Both the position numbers and the translations under genes were made by a program. From Lachnospiraceae bacterium A2 (GTDB lineage Bacteria; Bacillota; Clostridia; Lachnospirales; Lachnospiraceae), in assembly GCA_000403315.2 (NCBI GenBank), contig KE159636.1, forward strand, positions 1,021,358-1,085,357: 64,000 nt of DNA. The letters run 5' to 3'. The notes under the pieces are model-generated. The model was not told the DNA's origin, ran no database searches, and saw only the letters and a program-made list of their open reading frames with translations. Positions 9,150-16,712 of the stretch are shown here, one piece after another (within the stretch, counting starts at the first letter, position 1; every line of letters begins with the position of its first letter).

Positions 9150-9309
9150 TAATATTGATAAATACGGGCAGACTGGGAACCTTTGTCCCGCCCTCAATCT
9201 GCCAGAGATAAGTTGCGTTGATATTGCAAAGTTCCGAGAGCCTGTCTGCCGTGAATCCCCGGTCTTTCCTCACCATGTTAATACGTTTGCCCAATCTTTT
9301 TCCTTCCAT
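9124..9309 (-). pseudogene. XRE-family HTH regulator, C-terminally truncated
   Basis: N-terminal half of a small Cro/CI-type repressor: MEGKRLGKRIN, then RLSELCNINATYL and QIEGGTKVPSLPVFINI. After NI (about 9150) the sequence turns to unrelated residues and stops, so the gene was cut by the junction to its left. The ATG at 9309 is preferred over 9327 because family proteins begin MEGKRLG. It is divergent from the small ORF/SymE pair at 9442-9800, the same arrangement as at 51817-52503. Confidence 0.7.
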
Positions 9310-9441
9310 AATGCCCACCCATTTCATAAGCTATTAGCATTTAATTTGTTCACTTTTAGACTACATCACACGTAGGGATTGCAATAGATTCTAAAAAACT
9401 ATACAATATTATCTGATAGACTATGAAAGAAGAACAACAGA

Positions 9442-9630
9442 ATGGAACTGAACTATTTTAGGGACAGGATTTTTGATTTACTGAATGACAGCGAAAGGAT
9501 GGGGATTCCCGACCTGAATGCAGACGAGCGGAACAGCCTTCTTACTGTCAGGACAGAGGACGGGAATGTATTTGAAATCATATGCCGGACGGCGGCGGGG
9601 AAGGAGGACGGATGGACGACCGCAAACTGA
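9442..9630 (+). CDS. Small protein preceding SymE (partner-type ORF)
   Basis: 62-residue protein of unknown function. It shares the pattern FxDxxFDxLND ... GNVFEIxCR with the ORF at 52149, which also lies directly before a SymE-like gene. It overlaps the SymE gene by 19 bp, suggesting coupled translation. It could be an antitoxin or chaperone of the SymE protein; this is inferred only from the repeated pairing. Confidence 0.65.
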   Translation: MELNYFRDRIFDLLNDSERMGIPDLNADERNSLLTVRTEDGNVFEIICRTAAGKEDGWTTAN

Positions 9631-9800
9631 CGGTATGTTATGGGCGTGGCAATTACAAGCAAGCCCCGCCGCAGATTCTTTTACAAGGTAAGTGGCTGGA
9701 ACAGGCCGGATTCTCCGCAGGGGACAAAATCACCGTGAAATGCCAGCAGGGGCAGCTTATTATTACTAAGAACGAACCATCAGCAGAGCATGAAAAATAA
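9612..9800 (+). CDS. SymE-family (AbrB-like) protein
   Basis: 62 aa, start ATG 9612. It carries the SymE pattern PQILLQGKWLEQAGFSAGDKI, an AbrB-fold domain found in the type I toxin SymE, which in E. coli acts on RNA or the nucleoid. It follows and overlaps the small ORF at 9442. A second SymE-like gene lies at 52318. Whether it is toxic here is not known. Confidence 0.75.
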   Translation: MDDRKLTVCYGRGNYKQAPPQILLQGKWLEQAGFSAGDKITVKCQQGQLIITKNEPSAEHEK

Positions 9801-9874
9801 ATATAGACAAAGGCCGCTTTTGTAGTATAATAGAAAGGGCAACAAGTCAGCCAGTGCTGGAGGAACATTTTAAA

Positions 9875-10384
9875 ATGATTGAAACGGAGAGCCTGATTCT
9901 TGATAAGGCAAAGTATTCAGATTGGAAGGAAATGTATTGCAATGTCTGGTCACAGCCAGAAAGTGCAAAATACATGGCATGGAATATTACTACAAGCGAA
10001 GAAAGCGCCAAAATAAGAGCCATGAAAACCATTGCATTTCAGAAAGAGCATGATACCTATCTGGTTTATGAAAAATCAAGCGGTAAGGCGATTGGATTTG
10101 CTGGTGTAGAAAAAATCGAACCTTATATCTATCAGGAAGCAGGGATATGTCTGGGGCCGGATTATGTGGGAAAAGGGTTTGGCAAGCAGATTCTTCAAGG
10201 CTTGATACAATACTGTAAAGAAGAATTTAGTGCAAAAGAGTTTATTTATTCAACAAGAGAAGAAAACAGGGCTTCCAATCGATTAGCAAAGTCATTAGGT
10301 TTTACAGTGATTTCTTCAGTACCTAAAACAGACAGCAAAGATGGACACAGTTATAATCTTTTGCAATATAGCTTAAAACTATAA
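9875..10384 (+). CDS. GNAT family N-acetyltransferase (RimJ/RimL type)
   Basis: 169-residue acetyltransferase. The acetyl-CoA loop is visible as GPDYVGKGFGKQIL (near residue 105), followed by the typical REENRASNRLAKSLGF motif. An upstream GTG at 9854 is in frame, but GGAGG at 9859 is spaced 11 bases from the ATG at 9875, which is preferred. It acetylates an amine on a protein N-terminus or small molecule; substrate unknown. First gene of a cargo group. Confidence 0.85.
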   Translation: MIETESLILDKAKYSDWKEMYCNVWSQPESAKYMAWNITTSEESAKIRAMKTIAFQKEHDTYLVYEKSSGKAIGFAGVEKIEPYIYQEAGICLGPDYVGKGFGKQILQGLIQYCKEEFSAKEFIYSTREENRASNRLAKSLGFTVISSVPKTDSKDGHSYNLLQYSLKL

Positions 10385-10440
10385 CTGCCCATTTAACAGA
10401 GCTGAATAGGCAATGAATGAAAAGGTGAAGGAGAGGCAAA

Positions 10441-10653
10441 ATGCCATACATTACAGTTGAAAGCGGTACTTTATCTGATAAGCAAAAGGAACTGCTGATA
10501 AAAAGATTGACAGAAGTATCTTCTGAAATTATGAATGTGCCGCAGGAATTTTTTGTGACTACGATTAAAGAGCTGCCAGATAAGAACTTTGGGATTGGCG
10601 GTAAAACGATTGATAAAGTGAAAGCGGAATATATGCAGGCACATCAATCATAA
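10441..10653 (+). CDS. 4-oxalocrotonate tautomerase family protein
   Basis: 70 aa with the catalytic N-terminal proline (MPYITVESG) that acts as general base after Met removal, and the family's IKELPDKNFGIGG hairpin. GGAGAGG ribosome site precedes the ATG. Tautomerases of this size form hexamers and isomerise enol/keto acids. Its TAA stop lies in the same frame as, and directly abuts, the following MBL sequence. Confidence 0.88.
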   Translation: MPYITVESGTLSDKQKELLIKRLTEVSSEIMNVPQEFFVTTIKELPDKNFGIGGKTIDKVKAEYMQAHQS

Positions 10654-10677
10654 TGGGAAGAAACCCACTGTTATCTG

Positions 10678-11349
10678 TTGAATGGAAAAGAGAAAAGCCT
10701 GCTTATTGACACAGGGCTGGGGATTTCCAATATATATGATGAAGTCCGTAAACTTACGGATAAACCGATTGCGGCGGTTGCCACGCACATTCACTGGGAC
10801 CATATCGGCGGGCATAAATATTTCCCGGAATTTTATGCACACGCAGAAGAATTGGACTGGCTGGATGGGAAATTCCCCCTGACAATCGAAACGGTTAAGG
10901 AAATGGTGGTTGACCGTTGTGATTTGCCTGACGGTTTTAATGTTGACGATTATGTATTCTTTCAAGGTATACCAACAAAAGTATTAAATGACCATGATGT
11001 AATTGATATTGGCGGCAGGGAAATTGAAGTGCTGCATACGCCCGGACACTCTCCCGGACATTTATGTTTTTGGGAAAAAGACAGGGGATATTTGTTTACC
11101 GGCGATTTGGTCTATAAAGATACCCTGTTTGCTTATTACCCCTCCACTGACCCGGAAGCCTATCTTGCTTCGCTGGAAAAAGTTGCGGCACTGCCTGTAA
11201 AAAGGGTATTCCCTGCACATCATTCGCTGGATATACAGCCGGAAATCCTAATCCGCATGGCAAATGTGTTCCGTCAGTTAAAAGCAGACGGGAAGCTCCA
11301 TCATGGCAGCGGTACATATCATTATGGCGATTGGGGCGTATGGCTGTAA
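10678..11349 (+). CDS. MBL-fold metallo-hydrolase, N-terminus lost
   Basis: Metallo-beta-lactamase-fold hydrolase with the metal motif THIHWDHIGGH and the later ligands in HTPGHSPGH, TGDLV and PAHH. Recognisable sequence (EETHCYLLNGKEKSLLIDTG) already begins at 10657, immediately after the tautomerase TAA and in its frame. The only start available is TTG 10678 with no good ribosome site. The usual 20 or so N-terminal residues are missing, so it is probably a deletion product, expressed poorly if at all unless the stop is read through. The active-site core is complete. Confidence 0.8.
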   Translation: MNGKEKSLLIDTGLGISNIYDEVRKLTDKPIAAVATHIHWDHIGGHKYFPEFYAHAEELDWLDGKFPLTIETVKEMVVDRCDLPDGFNVDDYVFFQGIPTKVLNDHDVIDIGGREIEVLHTPGHSPGHLCFWEKDRGYLFTGDLVYKDTLFAYYPSTDPEAYLASLEKVAALPVKRVFPAHHSLDIQPEILIRMANVFRQLKADGKLHHGSGTYHYGDWGVWL

Positions 11350-11387
11350 AACGGGATTAGCGGAAGAAAAACGGGAAAGGGGATTTC

Positions 11388-11807
11388 ATGGAAAAACGAG
11401 AAGAAACCATTCGGCTATGGTTTGATATGTGGCTGAAAAAGTGTGATTTAGGTATATTGGATATATTCTCTGAAAATGCTGTTTACACTGAAAGCTGGGG
11501 GCCGGAGTATCATGGCCCATTAAAAATAAAACTATGGTTTGATGAATGGAACAGGCGTGGCACAGTTCTCCAATGGGATATTAAACAGTATTTCCATAAA
11601 GGAAACCAAACGGTTGTAGAATGGTATTTTAAAAATACGGTGGACGATGGGAAGGTTGAAGCATTTGATGGAATTTCTCTCATTAAGTGGGCGCAGGATG
11701 GGCGAATACAATCCTTAAAAGAATTTGGCTGCAATACAGACAACTATGACCCTTATCAAAATGGGAATGTCCCACAATTCAAAGATACTCCGTCTATGTG
11801 GTTTTGA
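11388..11807 (+). CDS. NTF2-like (SnoaL-type) fold protein
   Basis: 139 aa resembling nuclear-transport-factor-2-like small-molecule-binding or enzyme folds: IRLWFDMWLKK, then FSENAVYTESWGPEYHG and VEWYFKN. A clear paralogue lies at 15369 (ENALYSECYGPEYHG). AAAGGGG precedes the ATG. Role unknown; such proteins bind or isomerise small ligands. Last gene of the cargo group on this strand, facing the XRE gene. Confidence 0.75.
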   Translation: MEKREETIRLWFDMWLKKCDLGILDIFSENAVYTESWGPEYHGPLKIKLWFDEWNRRGTVLQWDIKQYFHKGNQTVVEWYFKNTVDDGKVEAFDGISLIKWAQDGRIQSLKEFGCNTDNYDPYQNGNVPQFKDTPSMWF

Positions 11808-11884
11808 TTTTATGTGCAAGTAAAAATGGAATAAAAACTCTGGAAAATGCCGTTGCATGGAAAAATCCCAAGCAACGGCATTTC

Positions 11885-12700
11885 CTATTTCCGTTTCTTC
11901 CTCTGGCTGACATAGCTTTTGAAGAATTTCGATTTTTCAAGGATATGTACAAGCTGCCGGAATTCCACATCAGACAGCTTGTTATAATTGATACCCAGCC
12001 GCTTGCAGTAAAGCGCAGCCTGCTTTTCAAGAGGGCTTCCCTTAAAATTTGCGACATCCTCTAAATCCCGCTTCAATTCTTCGGCAATGGTGGTTGGCGG
12101 CGCACTCTCACTGTCAGACTTGTGTGCGGCACGGATGTCACGGACGATTGCGCTTATATCATCCTGTATTATGTGGCTGAAATATTCGTCATCCTCAATA
12201 TGTGCAGCCTGTAAAATCCGGAGGTACGGGTCATCTTCCCCAGGGCGGTAGCGTTCTATAATTTCGTGCCGGACAGTATCAACAAGGGAATTGAGGTTCT
12301 GAATCTGCATGGAAGCAATCCCATCCACATAAACCTCAATGTCAGCCAGAAACTTTATAAAATCTTTGTGGGTGGCAAGCTCACACAGCAGGCGGTTGTT
12401 AATCCGGCCGCTTTTCAGAAGCACAACCATTTCATCACTCAAATGCAGTTCTGATAAAGGCGTGTTGGCCTGCTCCCTGTTCTCTGTCAGGCACAGGATA
12501 TAATCCACAGATACACCATAAAACTTTGCCAGCTTCAAAAGGCTCCCGTGGTTGATTTCTTTATTGTTGTTCTTATCATTTTCATAGCTTCCGAGAGCCG
12601 AGCTTGAAATACCAGTGGACGCTTCCAGTTCTTCCAGCTTCAAATGCCGCTCCACCCGTAAATCTTTCAGCCGTTCCTGAATTGTGGTAGCCCCTTTCAT
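11885..12700 (-). CDS. XRE-family transcriptional regulator with long C-terminal domain
   Basis: 271-residue regulator: Cro/CI helix-turn-helix in residues 5-65 (ERLKDLRVERHLKLEELEASTGISSSALGSYE is the HTH core) and a long helical C-terminal domain of unknown role. It reads away from the rep/mob block at 13222 and probably represses transfer genes of this element. A 16-bp palindrome lies over its own promoter at 12762, consistent with autoregulation. Confidence 0.82.
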   Translation of the reverse strand: MKGATTIQERLKDLRVERHLKLEELEASTGISSSALGSYENDKNNNKEINHGSLLKLAKFYGVSVDYILCLTENREQANTPLSELHLSDEMVVLLKSGRINNRLLCELATHKDFIKFLADIEVYVDGIASMQIQNLNSLVDTVRHEIIERYRPGEDDPYLRILQAAHIEDDEYFSHIIQDDISAIVRDIRAAHKSDSESAPPTTIAEELKRDLEDVANFKGSPLEKQAALYCKRLGINYNKLSDVEFRQLVHILEKSKFFKSYVSQRKKRK

Positions 12701-12747
12701 ACTCCCTTATTCCCCTTTCCTGCGGCCAGCCTGCCGCAACAGAACCA

Positions 12748-12777
12748 TTATACCACATTCATTCCACAATCGTGGAA
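12748..12777 (-). promoter_or_regulatory. Promoter -10 and palindromic operator of the XRE gene
   Basis: On the minus strand TATAAT (12748-12753 reversed) lies about 50 bases before the XRE start. TTCCACAATCGTGGAA (12762-12777), with arms TTCCAC/GTGGAA, sits between -10 and -35, where repressor binding would block transcription. Confidence 0.55.
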
Positions 12778-13165
12778 ATTTTCGGATTTCGGGCTTGATT
12801 CCTACTTTGTGGATATACGGCACAGGGTACAAAAATGTCCTATGATATAGGCAGTTCATCGATGGATTATTCCAATCGAATGACCGGCCTGTATGGGATA
12901 TGCTCCCCGGCGATGCAGCGCAACGACTTCCGGCAGGGAAACGGAGGAACCCTGACCAGAACGAGCGTACCAAGCGGAGCGAAACGCCGCCAAAGACGGG
13001 GGCAGGAACGACAGCAGAAGGAACCGGCAAAAATGAACACCGAAACACAACAATCTCACAGGGCATAGTCTGCCCTGCCTGTAATACCAAGGGGGATTTT
13101 GGGGCGGCTCTACGGCTGTATTTCTTCTGAAAATCGCCCCGAAACGATACACAAAAAACCACTGC
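12778..13165. other. Intergenic region before the rep/mob block
   Basis: No convincing gene; short ORFs in several frames lack ribosome sites and family features. This is the likely control region of the mobilisation operon. It ends in a hairpin followed by a T-run, which may act as an attenuator. Confidence 0.4.
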
Positions 13166-13206
13166 CCGCCCATTCCGGCTGTACCTGCTGAATCGGGCGG
13201 TTTTTC
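13166..13206 (+). terminator. Hairpin with T-run upstream of the rep/mob operon
   Basis: CCGCCCATTC pairs with GAATCGGGCGG (one bulged C), followed by TTTTTC just before the ribosome site of the gene at 13222. Terminator or attenuator. Confidence 0.7.
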
Positions 13207-13221
13207 TATGGAGGAGGCACT

Positions 13222-13413
13222 ATGCCGAGAATGTCAAAGAAGTTGAAGAAAGAGCTTGCTTTCTTCCTGAACGACCGGGGCCGCAGAAGCTACAACGGAC
13301 TTTGCCGGAAATGCCAGCATGGGTGCAAGCAGAGTTTCCGGGCTGTCATTATCGACTGCCCCCGCTACCTATCCAAACGAGCCAAAAGGAGGACACCACC
13401 CAATGAATTGTGA
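13222..13413 (+). CDS. Small conserved mobile-element protein, cysteine-containing
   Basis: 63 aa, GGAGGAG ribosome site. Very basic, with Cys residues spaced as in a possible metal site (CRKCQHGCKQ ... DCPRY). Not assigned to a named family. It overlaps the next gene by 11 bp and opens the rep/mob operon, so a DNA-binding role is possible. Confidence 0.6.
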   Translation: MPRMSKKLKKELAFFLNDRGRRSYNGLCRKCQHGCKQSFRAVIIDCPRYLSKRAKRRTPPNEL

Positions 13414-13741
13414 ATTTATGATAGCCAGTACGCCCCTGCCGCCCTGTATGCCGCTCCCAAAGGCAATACTCCAGCTCCCGGTCAGCAATACAGCAAAAGT
13501 CATGTATGCCCGCCTGCTGGATGAAATCCTGACAAGGGGAACCGAGGACAGCAACGGGATTCTGTTCATCCGCTTCCCCGTCATGGAGATAGCGGCGGCA
13601 CTCTCCCGAAGCCCCCAGACCTGCAAGCGTTCACTGAACGAGCTGGAACAGGCCGGGATGATAATGCGTGTCCGTCAGGGAATCGGGGAGGTCAGCCACA
13701 TCTATATCCTGCTCCCCAGGGAGGACGCTGCCCATGAATGA
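13403..13741 (+). CDS. Replication-initiator-like winged-helix protein
   Basis: 112 aa. The central part (LPVSNTAKVMYARLLDE ... AAALSRSPQTCKRSLNELEQAGMI) is the winged-helix pattern of RepA-N-like initiators in Firmicutes plasmids and mobilisable elements. AAAGGAGG precedes ATG 13403. It probably binds the element origin or regulates transfer; shorter than full Rep proteins, so it may be regulatory only. Confidence 0.65.
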   Translation: MNCEFMIASTPLPPCMPLPKAILQLPVSNTAKVMYARLLDEILTRGTEDSNGILFIRFPVMEIAAALSRSPQTCKRSLNELEQAGMIMRVRQGIGEVSHIYILLPREDAAHE

Positions 13742-14027
13742 GAAGCTGGAAAAACTGAATCAGGAGATTGAAAAGACCGAAGCAAGGCTGCGGCGGGCGC
13801 AACATAAGGAGAAAATGCTGGAACACCAGATAAAGACACTGAACCGGAAGGAACGGACGCACCGGCTCTGTACCAGAGGGGCAATGCTGGAAAGCCATCT
13901 ACCCCACCCGGAAGCCGTGACGGATGAACAAATCAACACCATTTTAAAAGTATTGTTCCACCGGAGCGACACCAAATGTCTTTTGGAACAGGTTCTTGCA
14001 GAAAACCAGAAGGAGGATATGAAATGA
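13734..14027 (+). CDS. DUF3847 family protein
   Basis: 97 aa; an N-terminal coiled coil rich in E, K and R (LEKLNQEIEKTEARLRRAQHKEKML), then a short globular part. DUF3847 proteins accompany MobA/MobL relaxases in mobilisable elements and may be relaxosome helpers. GGGAGG ribosome site; overlaps both neighbours by a few bases, showing an operon. A second member is at 34682. Confidence 0.75.
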   Translation: MNEKLEKLNQEIEKTEARLRRAQHKEKMLEHQIKTLNRKERTHRLCTRGAMLESHLPHPEAVTDEQINTILKVLFHRSDTKCLLEQVLAENQKEDMK

Positions 14028-14542
14028 AATTTTCAAAAAAAGAGCTGAATGTTATTTGCCAAAATGCCGCACCGACCAAGGCGGAAACTCTTGCAGGCAT
14101 AAAAGAAATCGTATCGGTAACAGCGGATTTAATGACAAAGTTAATCATGGAGAACGCCATCCGAAGACTGGAACGAATACCAGAACCAGAGTGCAGCCAG
14201 TTTATTGCCAGTGTAAAAGCACAGTTCCCGACAGAACAAAACAACAATTCTATCCGTCAGCGGCTTGCGGCGGCAAAAGCACAGGAACAGATTTTACAGG
14301 GGCATGACCTGTCAGGAAAAGAACGGTTCCGCCCGGAAACCCGCCACATGATTATGGTGGAAGTACAGAAACAATGCTTTGTTGGCTTTAAAGGGGAGCG
14401 GTTCCGCTTTTATCTCTCCGATGAAGGCTACAGGAACGCAAAGCGCAGCGAGCAGGAGGGAGAAATCAAAATAAAAAGCCATGCCGCCGTTGTTGACGGA
14501 AAGCTCTATCCAGATAAGAAACCGAAACAGCAGGAACGGTAA
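14024..14542 (+). CDS. Mobile-element protein, possibly TTRAP-like N-terminus
   Basis: 172 aa, AGGAGG before ATG 14024. The first 70 residues (MKFSKKELNVICQ ... AIRRLERIPEPE) resemble the layout of transposon-transfer assisting proteins such as the one at 58752. The C-terminal half, with FVGFKGERFRFYLSDEGYRNAK, is not recognised. The TTRAP link is tentative. Last gene before the oriT-like hairpin. Confidence 0.55.
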   Translation: MKFSKKELNVICQNAAPTKAETLAGIKEIVSVTADLMTKLIMENAIRRLERIPEPECSQFIASVKAQFPTEQNNNSIRQRLAAAKAQEQILQGHDLSGKERFRPETRHMIMVEVQKQCFVGFKGERFRFYLSDEGYRNAKRSEQEGEIKIKSHAAVVDGKLYPDKKPKQQER

Positions 14543-14559
14543 AAATGCGTGTTCACAAA

Positions 14560-14680
14560 TCAAAGTGCGCCGGGCGCGTTCACGTTGACGGCTTCCAAAA
14601 TGACAAGCTGGAAAATCCCCCTCTGAAAGAGGGCGCAATTATACACCACTTAGGAAAGTGGTGCATTGCGCCCTGCCGGG
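14560..14680 (+). other. Candidate origin of transfer (oriT) of the MobA/MobL element
   Basis: A long interrupted hairpin spans 14631-14673: GGGCGCAAT pairs with ATTGCGCCC, and inside it CACCACTT pairs with AAGTGGTG. The right arm ends TTGCGCCCTGC, close to the YAAGTGCGCCCT nick consensus of MobQ relaxases. A second similar stretch, AAAGTGCGCC, lies near 14562. The site lies between the mob genes and the relaxase gene, as expected for oriT. Confidence 0.5.
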
Positions 14681-14941
14681 GGCTTCTCCGCTGCCGCTCC
14701 GGTCGGCGCAAAGCCAACGTCCACTGGACGTTGTGCGCCCTGCGGACAGCGGATGATTTCCGTAGATTTCCAATCTGTTCCAATCATCACAGGGGAAGCT
14801 ACCCTTCCCCTGCGCTGGCTTACGCCAGCTACCCCTTTGTGGACTTGCCGCCCGCAAATCTTTCAGAAAGTGTATTCCATTTGGTAAGTTAAAGCTGTAT
14901 AATAGTGCCAGCGATAAATCAGGATTGGAGGTTTTTGTTTT
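14681..14941. other. Intergenic, GC-rich then AT-rich
   Basis: No gene recognised. The base composition drops sharply near 14880, marking the edge of the AT-rich cargo that starts at 14942. Confidence 0.4.
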
Positions 14942-15316
14942 ATGAAAAAAATTTTATTGATAGTTTGCACTTTAGCACTTATGGTATCTTTAACTGCGTG
15001 TGATTCAAAATTTGACGGTAGCCGTATCGGAAACGACAGTGAGTTTATCATGGAGTATCGTGTCTTAAATACAACAGACACGCAAGACTTGATTGCTGAA
15101 TCTGGAGATATCATTAGTGGAAATATTATAGTTAATAAGGGGAGTTTATCAATAAAAATTCAGAAAGATGATGAAGAACCTATCTATGAGAACAACGGAA
15201 TTTCTGTATCTAATGAATTTGATGTTGAAATTAATGAAAGTGGAACGTATACAGTTTCAGTAACTGGTGAAAAAGCGAAAGGAAGTGTCAGTTTTACAGT
15301 AGTTACTAATCAATAG
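14942..15316 (+). CDS. Small secreted lipoprotein
   Basis: 124 aa with a type II signal peptide: charged MKK, hydrophobic stretch, and lipobox LTAC (Cys20). The mature part ends in a beta-rich segment (SGTYTVSVTGEKAKGSVSFTVV) like small Ig-type domains. Function unknown. AT-rich and unlike the mob genes around it, so it came in as cargo. Confidence 0.75.
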   Translation: MKKILLIVCTLALMVSLTACDSKFDGSRIGNDSEFIMEYRVLNTTDTQDLIAESGDIISGNIIVNKGSLSIKIQKDDEEPIYENNGISVSNEFDVEINESGTYTVSVTGEKAKGSVSFTVVTNQ

Positions 15317-15321
15317 GCAAC

Positions 15322-15360
15322 TTCCAGTTTGACATACTCGAAAATCGGGATTTAGGAGAG
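15322..15360 (+). repeat. Intergenic spacer repeat, copy 1
   Basis: Contains TTCCAGTTTGAC followed by CGAAAATCGGGATTT, directly before a ribosome site. Related spacers occur at 38390 and 39371 in the immunity-gene region. Shorter echoes (TTCCAGTTTG at 15764 and CCAGTTTATTGAACTGG at 16579) flank the next cargo gene. Confidence 0.5.
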
Positions 15361-15368
15361 GGAAAAAT

Positions 15369-15737
15369 ATGAAAGCAGATCTCATTAAGAAATATTTTCA
15401 GTCTTGGATAGATAATGATATTGAGATTGTAAAGCAGACTTTTTCTGAAAATGCTTTGTATAGTGAATGCTATGGTCCGGAATATCATGGCTTATCACAA
15501 ATTGCAATGTGGTTTGAAGATTGGCATAATAAAGGACAAGTATTGGAATGGACAATTAAGCGAATATTAGAACTAAATCAAACGTTAATTGTTGAATGGT
15601 ACTTTAAATGCAATTATGATGGCAGGGTAGATGACTTTGATGGTGTTACAATAGCAGACTTTGATAATGATATGAAGATATTAAAATTATGTGAATTTCA
15701 ATCGAAGGCAGAACACTACTATCCATATGAATCATGA
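15369..15737 (+). CDS. NTF2-like (SnoaL-type) fold protein, paralogue of 11388
   Basis: 122 aa: IKKYFQSWIDND, SENALYSECYGPEYHG, VEWYFKCNYDG. Matches the ORF at 11388 in order and motifs. The ribosome site GGAGAGGG precedes the ATG. Second gene of the AT-rich cargo. Ligand unknown. Confidence 0.72.
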   Translation: MKADLIKKYFQSWIDNDIEIVKQTFSENALYSECYGPEYHGLSQIAMWFEDWHNKGQVLEWTIKRILELNQTLIVEWYFKCNYDGRVDDFDGVTIADFDNDMKILKLCEFQSKAEHYYPYES

Positions 15738-15785
15738 TACAAATATGTATAAAGAACAATGAAATTCCAGTTTGGGAGGTACAAA

Positions 15786-16571
15786 ATGGAAGAAAAATTT
15801 AAATGGAGCGGACAGCAGTATTCCATGGCAAATGGATTGCAGTCACATATTGGCACACAGCTATTAAGTGGCATACCGTTCACTGACGATGCGCTGGTGT
15901 TGGATGTAGGGTGCGGCAGTGGGAATTTGACCTTTGCGATTGCCGAGCAGGTTCCTAATGGTCGTGTTGTTGCGATAGACTTGTCAGAATCCATGATTGA
16001 AAAATGCAAAGCGGAAAGTAAGAAAAGCAAAATTGAGAATGTATTGTTCAAAGTACAAGGAATAAATGATATAAATTTCAAGGAAGAGTTTGATATTATT
16101 TTTTCTAACTCTGTTTTACATTGGATGCTAAATATAGAGGATGCCGCCGGGAGATTGTATAGAGCCCTGCGAAATAATGGCGTAGCTGCACTGCAATTTC
16201 CGCTTCTTAATGCACAACACCCGCTTGTTTCCTATGCGAATCGTGCCATTGAAGAAATGCAGATATCCGGTTATTATACCGGATGGAAATTTCCATGGTA
16301 TGTGCCTACGGCAGAAGAATTTTACCGTGTGCTTGTTTATGCGGGATTTAATAATCCAAACGTTTTTGAAACCAGCAATATTTTTGAATTCGAAAATGCA
16401 GAGGCAGTCTATCAGCATTTTCAATCAGTCGGATTAGAACTATATGCAGACGTTTTGCCAAAGGATAAAAGAGAAGAGTATTTGAAAACAATTTTAGAAG
16501 ATTTAAGAAGCGATTTTAGTGGAAAGGCTGATTTGATATACCATCGTTTATTTGCTTATGCTGATAAGTAA
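15786..16571 (+). CDS. Class I SAM-dependent methyltransferase
   Basis: 261 aa. SAM-binding motif I is LVLDVGCGSGNLTF (near residue 40), with the acidic motif II VVAIDLSESMI and a later IIFSNSVLHWM, the pattern of trans-aconitate/biotin-type small-molecule methyltransferases. GGGAGG precedes ATG 15786, preferred over an upstream ATG at 15759. Substrate unknown. Last cargo gene before the relaxase. Confidence 0.85.
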   Translation: MEEKFKWSGQQYSMANGLQSHIGTQLLSGIPFTDDALVLDVGCGSGNLTFAIAEQVPNGRVVAIDLSESMIEKCKAESKKSKIENVLFKVQGINDINFKEEFDIIFSNSVLHWMLNIEDAAGRLYRALRNNGVAALQFPLLNAQHPLVSYANRAIEEMQISGYYTGWKFPWYVPTAEEFYRVLVYAGFNNPNVFETSNIFEFENAEAVYQHFQSVGLELYADVLPKDKREEYLKTILEDLRSDFSGKADLIYHRLFAYADK

Positions 16572-16712
16572 ACTTTGTCCAGTTTATTGAACTGGCAAAC
16601 CATTAAAGAACTAAATAACCCGCCGCCCACCCGCGGCACACCCAAGCAGGAAATCTGAAAAGGTATCCTGCTTTTTCTATGCCCGGAATCCGGGAGAAAG
16701 GAGGGCGCACTC

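Noticed and set aside
12835..13130. Two overlapping plus-strand ORFs of about 76 codons before the rep/mob block
   Set aside because: Both lack ribosome sites and have arginine- and glycine-rich, non-globular composition; the region looks like control DNA.
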